A stretch of 16,093 bases of DNA from NCBI GenBank assembly GCA_017555445.1, contig JAFZGK010000037.1, positions 1 to 16,093 on the forward strand, in the 5' to 3' direction. A program made the translations under genes and the position numbers. This DNA is from Bacteroidales bacterium (lineage in GTDB: Bacteria; Bacteroidota; Bacteroidia; Bacteroidales; UBA932). Below, in pieces: positions 8,815 to 16,092 of the stretch (positions within the stretch are counted from its first letter, which is position 1; every line of letters begins with the position of its first letter). Under the pieces are notes generated by a model. It had not been told where the DNA came from. It did not search any database and saw only the letters and a program-made list of their open reading frames with translations.

Positions 8815-9987
8815 TTATTTGATACCGAGCTTCTTTGCGATGTCCTTTGGAAGAGCGTCCTTGTGAACAACGATGTTCAAAGTCTTGAACTTGACGAAAG
8901 TCTCAGAAGCATACCAGATACCCTTGTACTTGCCTGACTCACCCCAAGAGTTCTTTACCATGAAGTACTTTGTGCCGTTCTGATCCTTTGCAAGACCGTA
9001 GATGTGCATACCATGGTCATCAGTAGTGGTCTTTCTGTCATAACCATCCTGACGCATTTCCTGAGTAACTGTGATTTCCTTTGGAAGAGCAACCTTTGCT
9101 GCCTCCTTAGGTGCATCTGCCTTACCTACCCAACGCTCCTGGTCTGAACCAGCTGTAGAAGCAGTCTCTGCGAGAGCTACTGCAAGACCGTTGCGTGTGA
9201 AACCGGTCTCACTTACGTCTGAACCCCAAGCGATAGTATAACCCTTCTCGATAGCGTTGAACATAACGTCCATCATCTCGTCCATTGGAAGGTTGTAAGC
9301 TGTGTCCCAACGCCAGTTGTCAGGAACCTCGATTGCAAACTGTGAGTAGAATGGGTGGTGTGTGAATGAAGTGATGTTCACATAGTCATCCATGTTGATG
9401 CCGAGGTAATCTCTATATGACTCAGGAGTGTACTCCTTTCCGTCAACTGTGAAAGTTTCAGGGTACTCGCCGAGGTATGCCTCTACGATACCGTCGAAAC
9501 CATTGAGCCAAGCTGTAGTGAGCTTCTTGTTAGGGTTTGATGCGATAGCTGAAACATAACCCTTGAGAGCTGCATCCATCTCGTACTGCTCAGGAAGAAC
9601 TGTACCGTAGTTCATTCCGTGCATTGCAGACTGAGGTGCGATACCATAATCGTTGATCACATGAAGAACATCACCGAATGATGAACCTGCTGCGAAATTA
9701 AGGTGACCGTCAAGTCTTACATACTTCACTGCTCTGTCGCGGTATGCCTTTCCTACAACGAACATTTCTGAAAGGTCTGTCTCGATTCCTTTTGTTCTGA
9801 GGATCTCTGACTCAACGAATGAGAGTGCAGAGTAGCACCAGCATGTACCTGAACGGTTCTGATTCTTAACTGAAGTGATAGGGTTCTCCTTGATCACTGT
9901 AAATTCGTAGTCAGGAGTCTCCTGAGCTGTTGCTGCGAATGCTGCAAGTGAACATGCAGCTGCTGCGAGGATAAATTTAAGTTTCAT
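8815..9987 (-). CDS. Exported C1B-family cysteine (amino)peptidase
   Basis: A papain-fold peptidase of the bleomycin hydrolase/PepC type (MEROPS C1B). Residues 1-21 form a signal peptide: basic MKLK, a hydrophobic alanine-rich core, and a likely cut at ATA/QETP. The active-site block NQNRSGTCWCYSA supplies the oxyanion Gln43 and nucleophile Cys49; DDHGMH holds the catalytic His (325 most likely) and VKNSWGE holds Asn346. The mature part is ~370 residues, shorter than the ~450 of classical PepC, and ends LGIK. Family members of this kind trim peptides from the N-terminus. Export to the periplasm is unlike the cytosolic lactobacillal and eukaryotic enzymes, though exported forms are, to my knowledge, common in Bacteroidetes. 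Codon use resembles gap, pointing to high expression. pssA follows after 6 bases. Confidence 0.9.
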   Translation of the reverse strand: MKLKFILAAAACSLAAFAATAQETPDYEFTVIKENPITSVKNQNRSGTCWCYSALSFVESEILRTKGIETDLSEMFVVGKAYRDRAVKYVRLDGHLNFAAGSSFGDVLHVINDYGIAPQSAMHGMNYGTVLPEQYEMDAALKGYVSAIASNPNKKLTTAWLNGFDGIVEAYLGEYPETFTVDGKEYTPESYRDYLGINMDDYVNITSFTHHPFYSQFAIEVPDNWRWDTAYNLPMDEMMDVMFNAIEKGYTIAWGSDVSETGFTRNGLAVALAETASTAGSDQERWVGKADAPKEAAKVALPKEITVTQEMRQDGYDRKTTTDDHGMHIYGLAKDQNGTKYFMVKNSWGESGKYKGIWYASETFVKFKTLNIVVHKDALPKDIAKKLGIK

Positions 9988-10024
9988 GTCTTTATGTGTT
10001 TAGATAATTTTTAGACCATTTACG

Positions 10025-10032
10025 CAAAGATA
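10025..10032 (-). promoter_or_regulatory. -7 promoter box for peptidase-pssA
   Basis: Read on the minus strand this is TATCTTTG, matching TAnnTTTG. It lies 37 bases upstream of the peptidase ATG, giving a leader of about 30 bases. It stands only 11 bases from the opposing box at 10044-10051. No clear -33 TTTG. Confidence 0.55.
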
Positions 10033-10043
10033 GCAAATATTTG

Positions 10044-10051
10044 TAAATTTG
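10044..10051 (+). promoter_or_regulatory. -7 promoter box for alpha/beta hydrolase gene
   Basis: TAAATTTG matches TAnnTTTG and ends 11 bases before the ATG at 10063. If it is used, the transcript would start about 5-7 bases before the start codon, making the mRNA nearly leaderless. No convincing -33 element is present. Confidence 0.45.
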
Positions 10052-10062
10052 CCATTAGAAAT

Positions 10063-10719
10063 ATGGCTAGAAATATTCTATATATACACGGTATGGGTGG
10101 AGGAGGGGATTCCAGAATTCCTTCCATTCTTCGTGATGCCCTTGGGGATGAAGTCGGCGTGATAGTAAAAACATATGACTTTGATCCCGAAGTGGCAGCT
10201 GTACAGATAGAATCATGGGCCAGAGAGTTCAATCCGTCAATAGTTGTCGGTGAATCTTTAGGCTCACTTCATGCATTGAGAATCAAGGGTATACCTCATG
10301 TTTTTGTCTCTCCATCGCTCAATGCGCCTCTCTACTTCAGCCATCTCGCATGGCTGACTTATCTTCCTGGTGTCACTTCCTTGCTCGACAGAATCTACAG
10401 ACCAAGAGAAGGGGACAGACAGAAGATTCATTTCACACCTTCAATAATGCGCAAATATTCCTTGCATCGCGATCTTGCATTGGAAAACAGTATAAAAAAA
10501 GAAAGCCGTGACACCTTTCATGCTTTTTTCGGAACTCGTGACCACTATCGCCGCAGCGGTATCGTGAGTGTCCGTACATGGGAAAGGTATTTCGGCCCTG
10601 ATTCCTATGATACGTATGAAGGAACGCATTTCATGGAAGAGGAGTTCATCCATGAAATGCTGATACCTAAACTTAGATTCTTCCTGGATACTGCTTCAGA
10701 CCCTCTTCAAGAATCTTGA
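10063..10719 (+). CDS. Small alpha/beta hydrolase (YqiA-like esterase)
   Basis: A 218-residue alpha/beta hydrolase of unknown substrate. The N-terminal YIHGMGGGGDS (residues 7-17) is the oxyanion-hole loop, GESLGS (63-68) the nucleophile elbow with Ser65, Asp160 in FFGTRDH the likely acid, and His189 in YEGTHFM the base. The small size and early His-Gly loop resemble the YqiA/UPF0227 group of esterases, which act on short acyl esters; this is a family inference. No signal peptide or membrane segment, so it is probably cytoplasmic. The ATG lies only 11 bases after a TAnnTTTG box. Its last 15 codons overlap the end of the aminotransferase gene on the opposite strand by 47 bases, so both 3' ends are constrained by one another and the two mRNAs are complementary there. 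Confidence 0.85.
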   Translation: MARNILYIHGMGGGGDSRIPSILRDALGDEVGVIVKTYDFDPEVAAVQIESWAREFNPSIVVGESLGSLHALRIKGIPHVFVSPSLNAPLYFSHLAWLTYLPGVTSLLDRIYRPREGDRQKIHFTPSIMRKYSLHRDLALENSIKKESRDTFHAFFGTRDHYRRSGIVSVRTWERYFGPDSYDTYEGTHFMEEEFIHEMLIPKLRFFLDTASDPLQES

Positions 10720-11872
10720 GGGCCTTCTCCATTTCAGGAACTTCAAGAACATATGATATTCTGATATGGTTATGACCTGTTCCCGGAGTCTTGTAGAAAG
10801 ATGCGGCAGGTGTCACCATCGTGGTCTCGTTGTCCAGTCTGAATGATTCAAGCATCCACTGTGCAAATTTCTCTGCATCATCTACCGGAATCTCAGCGAT
10901 TGTGTAGAACGCACCCATAGGGTTAGGTGTGAATACGCCTTCGATCTTGTTGAGTCCCTCGATCATGAAGTCTCTTCTCTTGATGTACTCAGCTTTGACA
11001 GCATCGAAATATTCATCCGGTGTGTCAAGAGCGCCGATTGCTGCAATCTGGCCGAGGATCGGCGGACAGAGGCGTGCCTGAGCATATTTCATGGCAGCAG
11101 CCATTACCTCCTTGTTATGTGAAACGATACATCCTACACGTGCTCCGCAAAGATTGTATCTCTTTGATACAGAGTCTACAAGGATTACGTTCTGCTCGAG
11201 TCCTTCTATGTGCATAGCCGAGAAATGCGGCTCTTCTGTATATACGAACTCTCTATATACCTCGTCAGAAATAAGGAAGAGGTCATGCTTCTTTGCAATC
11301 TCTCCGAGGGCAATCATGTTTTCTTTTGAGTAGAGTGTTCCGCTAGGGTTTCCAGGGTTGCATACGAGGATTGCCTTGGTCTTGTCTGTAATAGCCTTCT
11401 CGAACTCCTCCACATCAGGAACAGCGAAACCGTTTCTTATGTCTGTAGGAATCGCCTTGAGAGTGATTCCGTTCATGAATGCGAAAGTATTGTAGTTGGT
11501 GTAGAACGGCTCGAGTACGATAACCTCGTCACCTTCATCACAAGTCACTTCGAGTGCAAGAAGAACGCTCTCGCTGCCGGCAACTGTTACAATAAGTTCT
11601 GAAGGGTCGATATTGATGCCTATCTTCTTGTAGTATTTCTCTACAAGGCCGTTACGGAGTTCAGGAAGTCCTGCCGAATGGCAATATGAAATGTGTGTCA
11701 GTCTGTTGTTCTTTACTGCATCAAGTGCGCAATCCGGAGAATCTATGTCCGGCTGTCCGATATTTAGATGATATACCTTAACACCTTCCTTCTTAACAGC
11801 ATCTGCGTAAGGGACCAGCTTTCTGATTGCTGAAGCTGGCATTGCTATAGCTTTTTTTGAGATATTTGCCAT
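10673..11872 (-). CDS. Class I/II PLP aminotransferase, aspartate aminotransferase type
   Basis: A fold-type I, PLP-dependent transaminase of 399 residues. Seen are the entry motif LNIGQPDIDSP (36-46), Asn175 in CNPGNPSGT (pyridine ring contact), Asp203 and Tyr206 in ISDEVY, the Schiff-base Lys237 in DSVSKRYN, and Arg371 in HIRISY, which binds the substrate carboxylate. These fit the aspartate/aromatic aminotransferase group (subgroup I-gamma style), moving an amino group between aspartate or another amino acid and 2-oxoglutarate. The exact amino acid cannot be read from sequence. It is transcribed away from glnN from a shared 88-base intergenic region, a sensible pairing because glutamine synthetase and transaminases both handle glutamate nitrogen. 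Its own -7 box lies 22 bases upstream of the ATG. The 3' end overlaps the convergent hydrolase gene by 47 bases. Confidence 0.9.
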   Translation of the reverse strand: MANISKKAIAMPASAIRKLVPYADAVKKEGVKVYHLNIGQPDIDSPDCALDAVKNNRLTHISYCHSAGLPELRNGLVEKYYKKIGINIDPSELIVTVAGSESVLLALEVTCDEGDEVIVLEPFYTNYNTFAFMNGITLKAIPTDIRNGFAVPDVEEFEKAITDKTKAILVCNPGNPSGTLYSKENMIALGEIAKKHDLFLISDEVYREFVYTEEPHFSAMHIEGLEQNVILVDSVSKRYNLCGARVGCIVSHNKEVMAAAMKYAQARLCPPILGQIAAIGALDTPDEYFDAVKAEYIKRRDFMIEGLNKIEGVFTPNPMGAFYTIAEIPVDDAEKFAQWMLESFRLDNETTMVTPAASFYKTPGTGHNHIRISYVLEVPEMEKALKILEEGLKQYPGRI

Positions 11873-11894
11873 TTCTGTCCGTTTTTAAGCGGTG

Positions 11895-11902
11895 CAAATA
11901 TA
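11895..11902 (-). promoter_or_regulatory. -7 promoter box for aminotransferase gene
   Basis: Minus-strand TATATTTG, a TAnnTTTG match, 22 bases upstream of the ATG; the leader would be about 15-18 bases. No clear -33 element. Confidence 0.55.
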
Positions 11903-11925
11903 CGATTTTTTTCCTATGATTTTAT

Positions 11926-11933
11926 TATCTTTG
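11926..11933 (+). promoter_or_regulatory. -7 promoter box for glnN operon
   Basis: TATCTTTG, a TAnnTTTG match, 27 bases before the glnN ATG; the leader would be about 20 bases. The T-rich stretch upstream (11906-11912) has no TTTG at the -33 distance. No operator or glutamine-responsive RNA is recognisable in the short leader. Confidence 0.55.
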
Positions 11934-11960
11934 CGGCCGACTTGACAAATCTTCAACACT

Positions 11961-14132
11961 ATGGCAACATTCAGGAAACGTGCATTAGACGAAGCTGCTG
12001 CCCATAAGACAGTACGCTACTATGACGAAAAAGGTCCGGTTTCCGATTATTTCGGACGAAATGTCCTCGATCTTGAAAAGATGAGAGGATATATATCGAA
12101 TCATGCATACGAATCCGTACTCGCTTCAGTTAAGTATGGTGCCAAGCTTGATCTCAGCGTTTCTGATGAGATTGCTGCAGGTATGAAGAAATGGGCGATT
12201 GAAATGGGTGCGACTCATTATACGCATCTCTTTCAGCCACTTACAGACTCAACTGCTGAGAAACATGAGGCTTTCATTTCTGTAAAGGACGGTAAAGCCT
12301 TCGAAAAATTCAATGGTAGTGCTCTGGTCCAGCAGGAGCCTGATGCGTCAAGTTTCCCGACTGGCGGTCTCAGAAATACATTCGAGGCACGCGGTTATTC
12401 AGCATGGGATCCTTCTTCTCCGGTGTTCCTGATGGATGGTACACTCTGTATCCCTTCCGTATTTGTTTCTTACACAGGTGAGTCTCTTGATACCAAGGTT
12501 CCGCATCTTAAGTCATTGAATGCATTGAATGTGGCTGCAGTAAAGGTTGCTTCTCTCTTTGATGCAAACGTCAAGGCTGTGCATGTCAATCTTGGAATCG
12601 AGCAGGAGTATTTCGTTGTGGATGAGGCGCTTTACAAGGCTCGCCCTGACCTTATGCTCTGCGGAAGAACCATCGTAGGACATACATCAGCGAAAGATCA
12701 GCAGCTTGAGGACCATTATTTCGGTGCAATTCCTTCACGTGTCAGCTCGTTCATGAAGGATTTCGAGACTGAGGCATATAAGCTTGGAATTCTTCTTCAG
12801 ACAAGACATAACGAGGTTGCTCCTAACCAGTTCGAATGTGCGCCGATGTTCTGTGATGCTGTAAAGGCCATCGATCAGAACATGATGCTCATGATCGTCA
12901 TGCAGAAGGTAGCTGAGAGACATCATCTCAAGGTGATCTTCCATGAAAAGCCATTCGACGGAGTGAATGGTTCCGGAAAGCACTGCAACTGGTCTATAGT
13001 TACAGATACTGGAGTAAATCTTCTTTCACCCGGAAAGACACCTACAAAGAACCTTCAGTTCCTTTCATTCTACGCTTCTGTCCTTCGTGCCATGCGTCGT
13101 CATCACTACCTTATGATGGCTACAGTGGCTACATTGAACAATTCATATCGTCTTGGTGGTGGTGAGGCTCCTCCAGCGGTGATGTCCGTCTTCTCAGGAT
13201 CGACTCTTTACAGGGTGTTTGAGTCTATTCTCGGCATCCGTGATGATTATGATGCTGCAGTGCAGGATTCGATCAGGATTGTAAACAGCATTCCTGAAAT
13301 CTTCCCTGACAATACAGACAGAAACAGAACTTCTCCATTTGCTTTTACCGGTAACAGATTCGAGTTCCGTGCTGTGGGTGCATCCCAGAATGTCGCTTCT
13401 GCAGCTTATGTCCTGAATTCAGCAGTTGCTGAAAGTCTTAACGAGTTCCGTGCTCAGGTAGATGCTCTTGAGAGTGCAGGCGAAGATCGCTCATCTGCCG
13501 TGATGACTGTTGTACGCAGATTCATCGAGGAGGCCAAGGATATCATGTTCGAGGGTAACGGCTACAGCCGTGAGTGGGAAATTGAAGCTAGAGAGAGAGG
13601 ACTCAGGGCTATTGAGAATGTGCCTGCTGCTTATGAGGTTTATCGTGAAGCAGCTGTAGTTGAGATGTTTGACAAGCTCGGTGTTCTCGCTCCGAACGAG
13701 TTGGAGGCACGTTTTGAGATACTTAACGAGACTTATGTGAAGAAGCTTCAGATCGAGGCCAGAGTGATTGGAGACATGTGTCTCAATCATGTCATTCCGG
13801 CAGCAGTGAAGTATCAGAATACTCTTATTGAGAATGTGAGAGGAATCAAGGAGATCTTCGGCGAAAGGTATCTTGACTTCTGCGCAGCGGAGATCGAGAC
13901 GCTGAAGGCGATTTCGACTTACATCAACAATCTTTCGTCATATGTGGATGAACTCGTGGAGGCAAGAAAGAGAGCCAACAAGATTCAGAACATTGCTGAA
14001 AGAGCGAAGATATATTCTCATGAGGTGTTTGAACTTATGGGTTGTGTGCGAAGCAATGCAGACAATCTGGAAATGCTGATCGACGACGAGATATGGCCTT
14101 TGCCAAAGTATCGTGAACTGCTTTTCTTTTAA
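11961..14132 (+). CDS. glnN: Glutamine synthetase, type III
   Basis: GlnN joins ammonia to glutamate using ATP, in the cytoplasm; it is the main ammonia-assimilating enzyme in many Bacteroidales. The 723 residues match the GSIII class (~700-730, dodecamer) and not the ~470 of GSI. Seen: GSIII N-domain block SSFPTGGLRNTFEARGY (130-146), metal and substrate residues in GIEQEYF (212-218), RHNEVAPNQFE (282-292), the HEKPF...NGSGKH block (328-341), NRTSPFAFTGNRFEFRAVG (455-473) and a GSIII C-terminal helical region rich in Glu/Lys. Two spots differ from the forms I know: RLGGGEAPP (397-405), where RLGANEAPP is usual, and GKHCNWS (339-345), where an Asn usually stands at the Cys. It leads a likely three-gene operon, with the exonuclease ATG 9 bases downstream. 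Confidence 0.97.
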   Translation: MATFRKRALDEAAAHKTVRYYDEKGPVSDYFGRNVLDLEKMRGYISNHAYESVLASVKYGAKLDLSVSDEIAAGMKKWAIEMGATHYTHLFQPLTDSTAEKHEAFISVKDGKAFEKFNGSALVQQEPDASSFPTGGLRNTFEARGYSAWDPSSPVFLMDGTLCIPSVFVSYTGESLDTKVPHLKSLNALNVAAVKVASLFDANVKAVHVNLGIEQEYFVVDEALYKARPDLMLCGRTIVGHTSAKDQQLEDHYFGAIPSRVSSFMKDFETEAYKLGILLQTRHNEVAPNQFECAPMFCDAVKAIDQNMMLMIVMQKVAERHHLKVIFHEKPFDGVNGSGKHCNWSIVTDTGVNLLSPGKTPTKNLQFLSFYASVLRAMRRHHYLMMATVATLNNSYRLGGGEAPPAVMSVFSGSTLYRVFESILGIRDDYDAAVQDSIRIVNSIPEIFPDNTDRNRTSPFAFTGNRFEFRAVGASQNVASAAYVLNSAVAESLNEFRAQVDALESAGEDRSSAVMTVVRRFIEEAKDIMFEGNGYSREWEIEARERGLRAIENVPAAYEVYREAAVVEMFDKLGVLAPNELEARFEILNETYVKKLQIEARVIGDMCLNHVIPAAVKYQNTLIENVRGIKEIFGERYLDFCAAEIETLKAISTYINNLSSYVDELVEARKRANKIQNIAERAKIYSHEVFELMGCVRSNADNLEMLIDDEIWPLPKYRELLFF

Positions 14133-14141
14133 TTGACTGAT

Positions 14142-14756
14142 ATGTTTGTTGAAAATATAACACCTGAACAGATAGAGAAGCTCGAATATGCTTCGTTCCC
14201 TGGAAAGATCATTGTGATCGATTCTGTGGGAGCGGAGTTCAACAGGGCCATCGCATATCTCAGAGCTCAGAAGATTATAGGTTTCGATACTGAAACGAGA
14301 CCTACATTCTCACCTGGCCAGCCGAGGTATGGCGTTGCTTTGCTTCAGCTTTCAGGGCCTGAGAAGGCATTTTTGTTCAGGATAAACAAGATGGGTATGC
14401 ACCGTCGCCTGTGCAGCCTGATGGCTAATCCTAAGGTTGTCAAGGTGGGAGCTGCTATCCATGACGATATCAGAGGTCTTCAGAAACACCAGGACTTCAA
14501 GCCTGCAGCATTTGTGGATCTTCAGAAGATAGTTTGCGAGTGGGGAATACGTGATAAGAGCGTAAAGAAGATGGCCGGTATCATCATGGGTATCAGGATT
14601 TCCAAGACGCAGCAGCTTTCAAACTGGGAAGCAGATGTTCTTACCGAGTCGCAGTGCAGATATGCTGCAACAGATGCATGGGTCTGCAGGGAGATGTACC
14701 TCAGACTTCTGAGATCGGAAAGAAACCCTCTCCCTGTGGAGGAACCAGTAAGATAA
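14142..14756 (+). CDS. DEDDy-family 3'-5' exonuclease (RNase D/WRN-like)
   Basis: A stand-alone exonuclease domain (204 residues) of the DEDDy class, which removes nucleotides from 3' ends using two metal ions. ExoI is FDTET (Asp49, Glu51); ExoII is KVGAAIHDDIRGL with Asp109; ExoIII is YAATD (Tyr174, Asp178). No HRDC or helicase domain follows, so it is neither full RNase D nor RecQ-linked. Whether it trims RNA or DNA is not decided by the motifs; neighbours favour RNA. The ATG at 14142 is chosen; an in-frame TTG directly after the glnN stop (14133) would add three residues and cannot be excluded. It sits 9 bases after glnN and 10 bases before the rRNA methyltransferase gene, most likely in one transcript. 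Confidence 0.85.
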   Translation: MFVENITPEQIEKLEYASFPGKIIVIDSVGAEFNRAIAYLRAQKIIGFDTETRPTFSPGQPRYGVALLQLSGPEKAFLFRINKMGMHRRLCSLMANPKVVKVGAAIHDDIRGLQKHQDFKPAAFVDLQKIVCEWGIRDKSVKKMAGIIMGIRISKTQQLSNWEADVLTESQCRYAATDAWVCREMYLRLLRSERNPLPVEEPVR

Positions 14757-14766
14757 AAACGAAATT

Positions 14767-15960
14767 ATGATAAAGGTAATATTAAGAAAGGGTAGGGAAG
14801 ACTCATTGAGGAGATTCCATCCATGGGTATTCTCAGGTGCTATTGCAGAGATTCAGGGTAATCCTCTTGAAGGTGATCTCGTTGCAGTTCATGCAGCAGA
14901 CGGTTCTTTAATGGCATATGGTCACTATCAGATCGGATCGATTGCAGTAAGGGTCCTCAGTTTCGATGAGAGTGCATTGCATCCTGATTTCTTTGAGGTC
15001 ATGCTTGCTCGAGCACTTCAGGTGCGCGTTGCATGTGGACTTGACGGCTCTGAGTCGACAAACTGCTACCGTCTTGTCCATGGTGAGGGCGATAATCTTC
15101 CGGGACTTATCATTGACCATTATGATGGAGTATGTGTCATCCAGGCACATTCAGTAGGTATGTTCCGTGCAAAGAAGCAGATCTGTGAGGCACTCCAGAA
15201 GGTCTATGGTCCTGCTCTCAAGGCGGTTTACGACAAGAGCTCAGGTACTGCTCCTTTCAAGGCAGGTCTTGAACTCATCGATGGATATATGTATCGCCGT
15301 CCTGATTTCAGCGATGATGAGCAGACAGTTCTTGAGAACGGTCATAAGTTCATTGTCAATTGGACTGAGGGTCAGAAGACAGGTTTCTTCCTCGACCAGC
15401 GCGACAACAGAGCTCTTGTAGGCTCTCTTGCCAAGGGACGTAATGTACTGAACCTTTTCTGTTATACTGGTGGATTCTCGATCTATGCTCTTGCCGGTGG
15501 CGCAGTGCATGTTGATTCTGTTGACAGTTCTAAGAAGGCCATGATGATGGTTGACAGGAATGTCGCTCTCAACGGTTTCGACGAATCAAAGCATACAAGC
15601 CTCTGCTGTGATGCTATCGATTACCTCAAGAATGCTCCGGAAGACAAATATGACCTTATGATTGTCGATCCGCCTGCATTTGCAAAGCATAGAGGATCGT
15701 TGAAGAATGCTCTCCGTGCATATCAGCGTCTCAATGCAGCTGCGATTGCAAAGGTAGCTCCAGGTGGTCTCGTGTTTACATATAGCTGTTCGCAGGTAGT
15801 TGATAAAGAAGCCTTTGCGCTTGCTGTCTTCTCAGCTGCAGCTCAGACAGGAAGAAGCGTAAGAATCCTCGACCGTCTGAATCAGCCATGTGACCACTCA
15901 GTGAACATCTATCATCCGGAAGGAGAGTACCTCAAGGGACTGCTTCTCTATGTAGAATAG
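14767..15960 (+). CDS. rlmI: RlmI-like 23S rRNA (cytosine-C5) methyltransferase
   Basis: A 397-residue SAM-dependent methyltransferase of the RlmI/RlmK group, which in E. coli makes m5C1962 in 23S rRNA. An N-terminal PUA RNA-binding domain (about residues 2-75, including RRFHPWVFSGAI) is followed by the EEHEE-like linker (GEGDNLPGLIID, 106-117) and the Rossmann methyltransferase domain. SAM motifs are GQKTGFFLDQRDNR (202-215), VLNLFCYTGGFS (227-238) and the acidic VDSVDSS after strand 2. The catalytic block VDPPAFAKH (300-308) and Cys341 in TYSCSQ are those of the m5C enzymes. Last gene of the glnN operon, 10 bases after the exonuclease. No terminator is visible before the tRNA promoter, so read-through into the tRNA is possible. 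The exact rRNA position in this organism is inferred. Confidence 0.9.
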   Translation: MIKVILRKGREDSLRRFHPWVFSGAIAEIQGNPLEGDLVAVHAADGSLMAYGHYQIGSIAVRVLSFDESALHPDFFEVMLARALQVRVACGLDGSESTNCYRLVHGEGDNLPGLIIDHYDGVCVIQAHSVGMFRAKKQICEALQKVYGPALKAVYDKSSGTAPFKAGLELIDGYMYRRPDFSDDEQTVLENGHKFIVNWTEGQKTGFFLDQRDNRALVGSLAKGRNVLNLFCYTGGFSIYALAGGAVHVDSVDSSKKAMMMVDRNVALNGFDESKHTSLCCDAIDYLKNAPEDKYDLMIVDPPAFAKHRGSLKNALRAYQRLNAAAIAKVAPGGLVFTYSCSQVVDKEAFALAVFSAAAQTGRSVRILDRLNQPCDHSVNIYHPEGEYLKGLLLYVE

Positions 15961-15972
15961 TTGAAAATAAAT

Positions 15973-16003
15973 TTTGCAAATACGACAAAAGTCCCTATAT
16001 TTG
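15973..16003 (+). promoter_or_regulatory. Promoter of tRNA-Cys
   Basis: TTTG (15973-15976), exactly 19 bases, then TATATTTG (15996-16003): the best full match in the window to the Bacteroidetes -33/-7 promoter. The predicted start is near 16008-16010, about 12 bases before the mature tRNA 5' end. Confidence 0.85.
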
Positions 16004-16021
16004 CAGTCCCAATACGGAAAT

Positions 16022-16092
16022 GGTGCTTTGGCCGAGCGGTTAGGCACAGGTCTGCAAAACCTGCTACAGCGGTTCGATTCCGCTAGGCACCT
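16022..16092 (+). tRNA. tRNA-Cys (anticodon GCA)
   Basis: A full cloverleaf can be folded by hand: acceptor GGTGCTT with AGGCACC (one T-G wobble), D stem GCC/GGC, anticodon stem CAGGT/ACCTG around loop CTGCAAA with anticodon GCA at 16054-16056, and T stem AGCGG/CCGCT around TTCGATT. The discriminator base at 16092 is T, the U73 that cysteinyl-tRNA synthetase requires. The mature body is 71 bases. Only one further base (C) is in the window, so whether CCA is encoded cannot be seen. Confidence 0.95.

Noticed and set aside
9952..9963. Lipobox (AAAC, Cys12) making the peptidase a lipoprotein
   Set aside because: No Leu/Val at -3 and the hydrophobic core continues past the cysteine to a normal ATA/Q cleavage site.
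11873..11960. Riboswitch upstream of glnN
   Set aside because: The leader after the promoter box is only about 20 bases, too short for any known riboswitch.
13491..13790. Minus-strand open frame inside glnN
   Set aside because: Same reasoning: opposite-strand shadow of a conserved gene with no independent support.
14133..14141. TTG start for the exonuclease
   Set aside because: An ATG lies three codons later; the TTG directly abuts the glnN stop and adds nothing recognisable. It remains possible.
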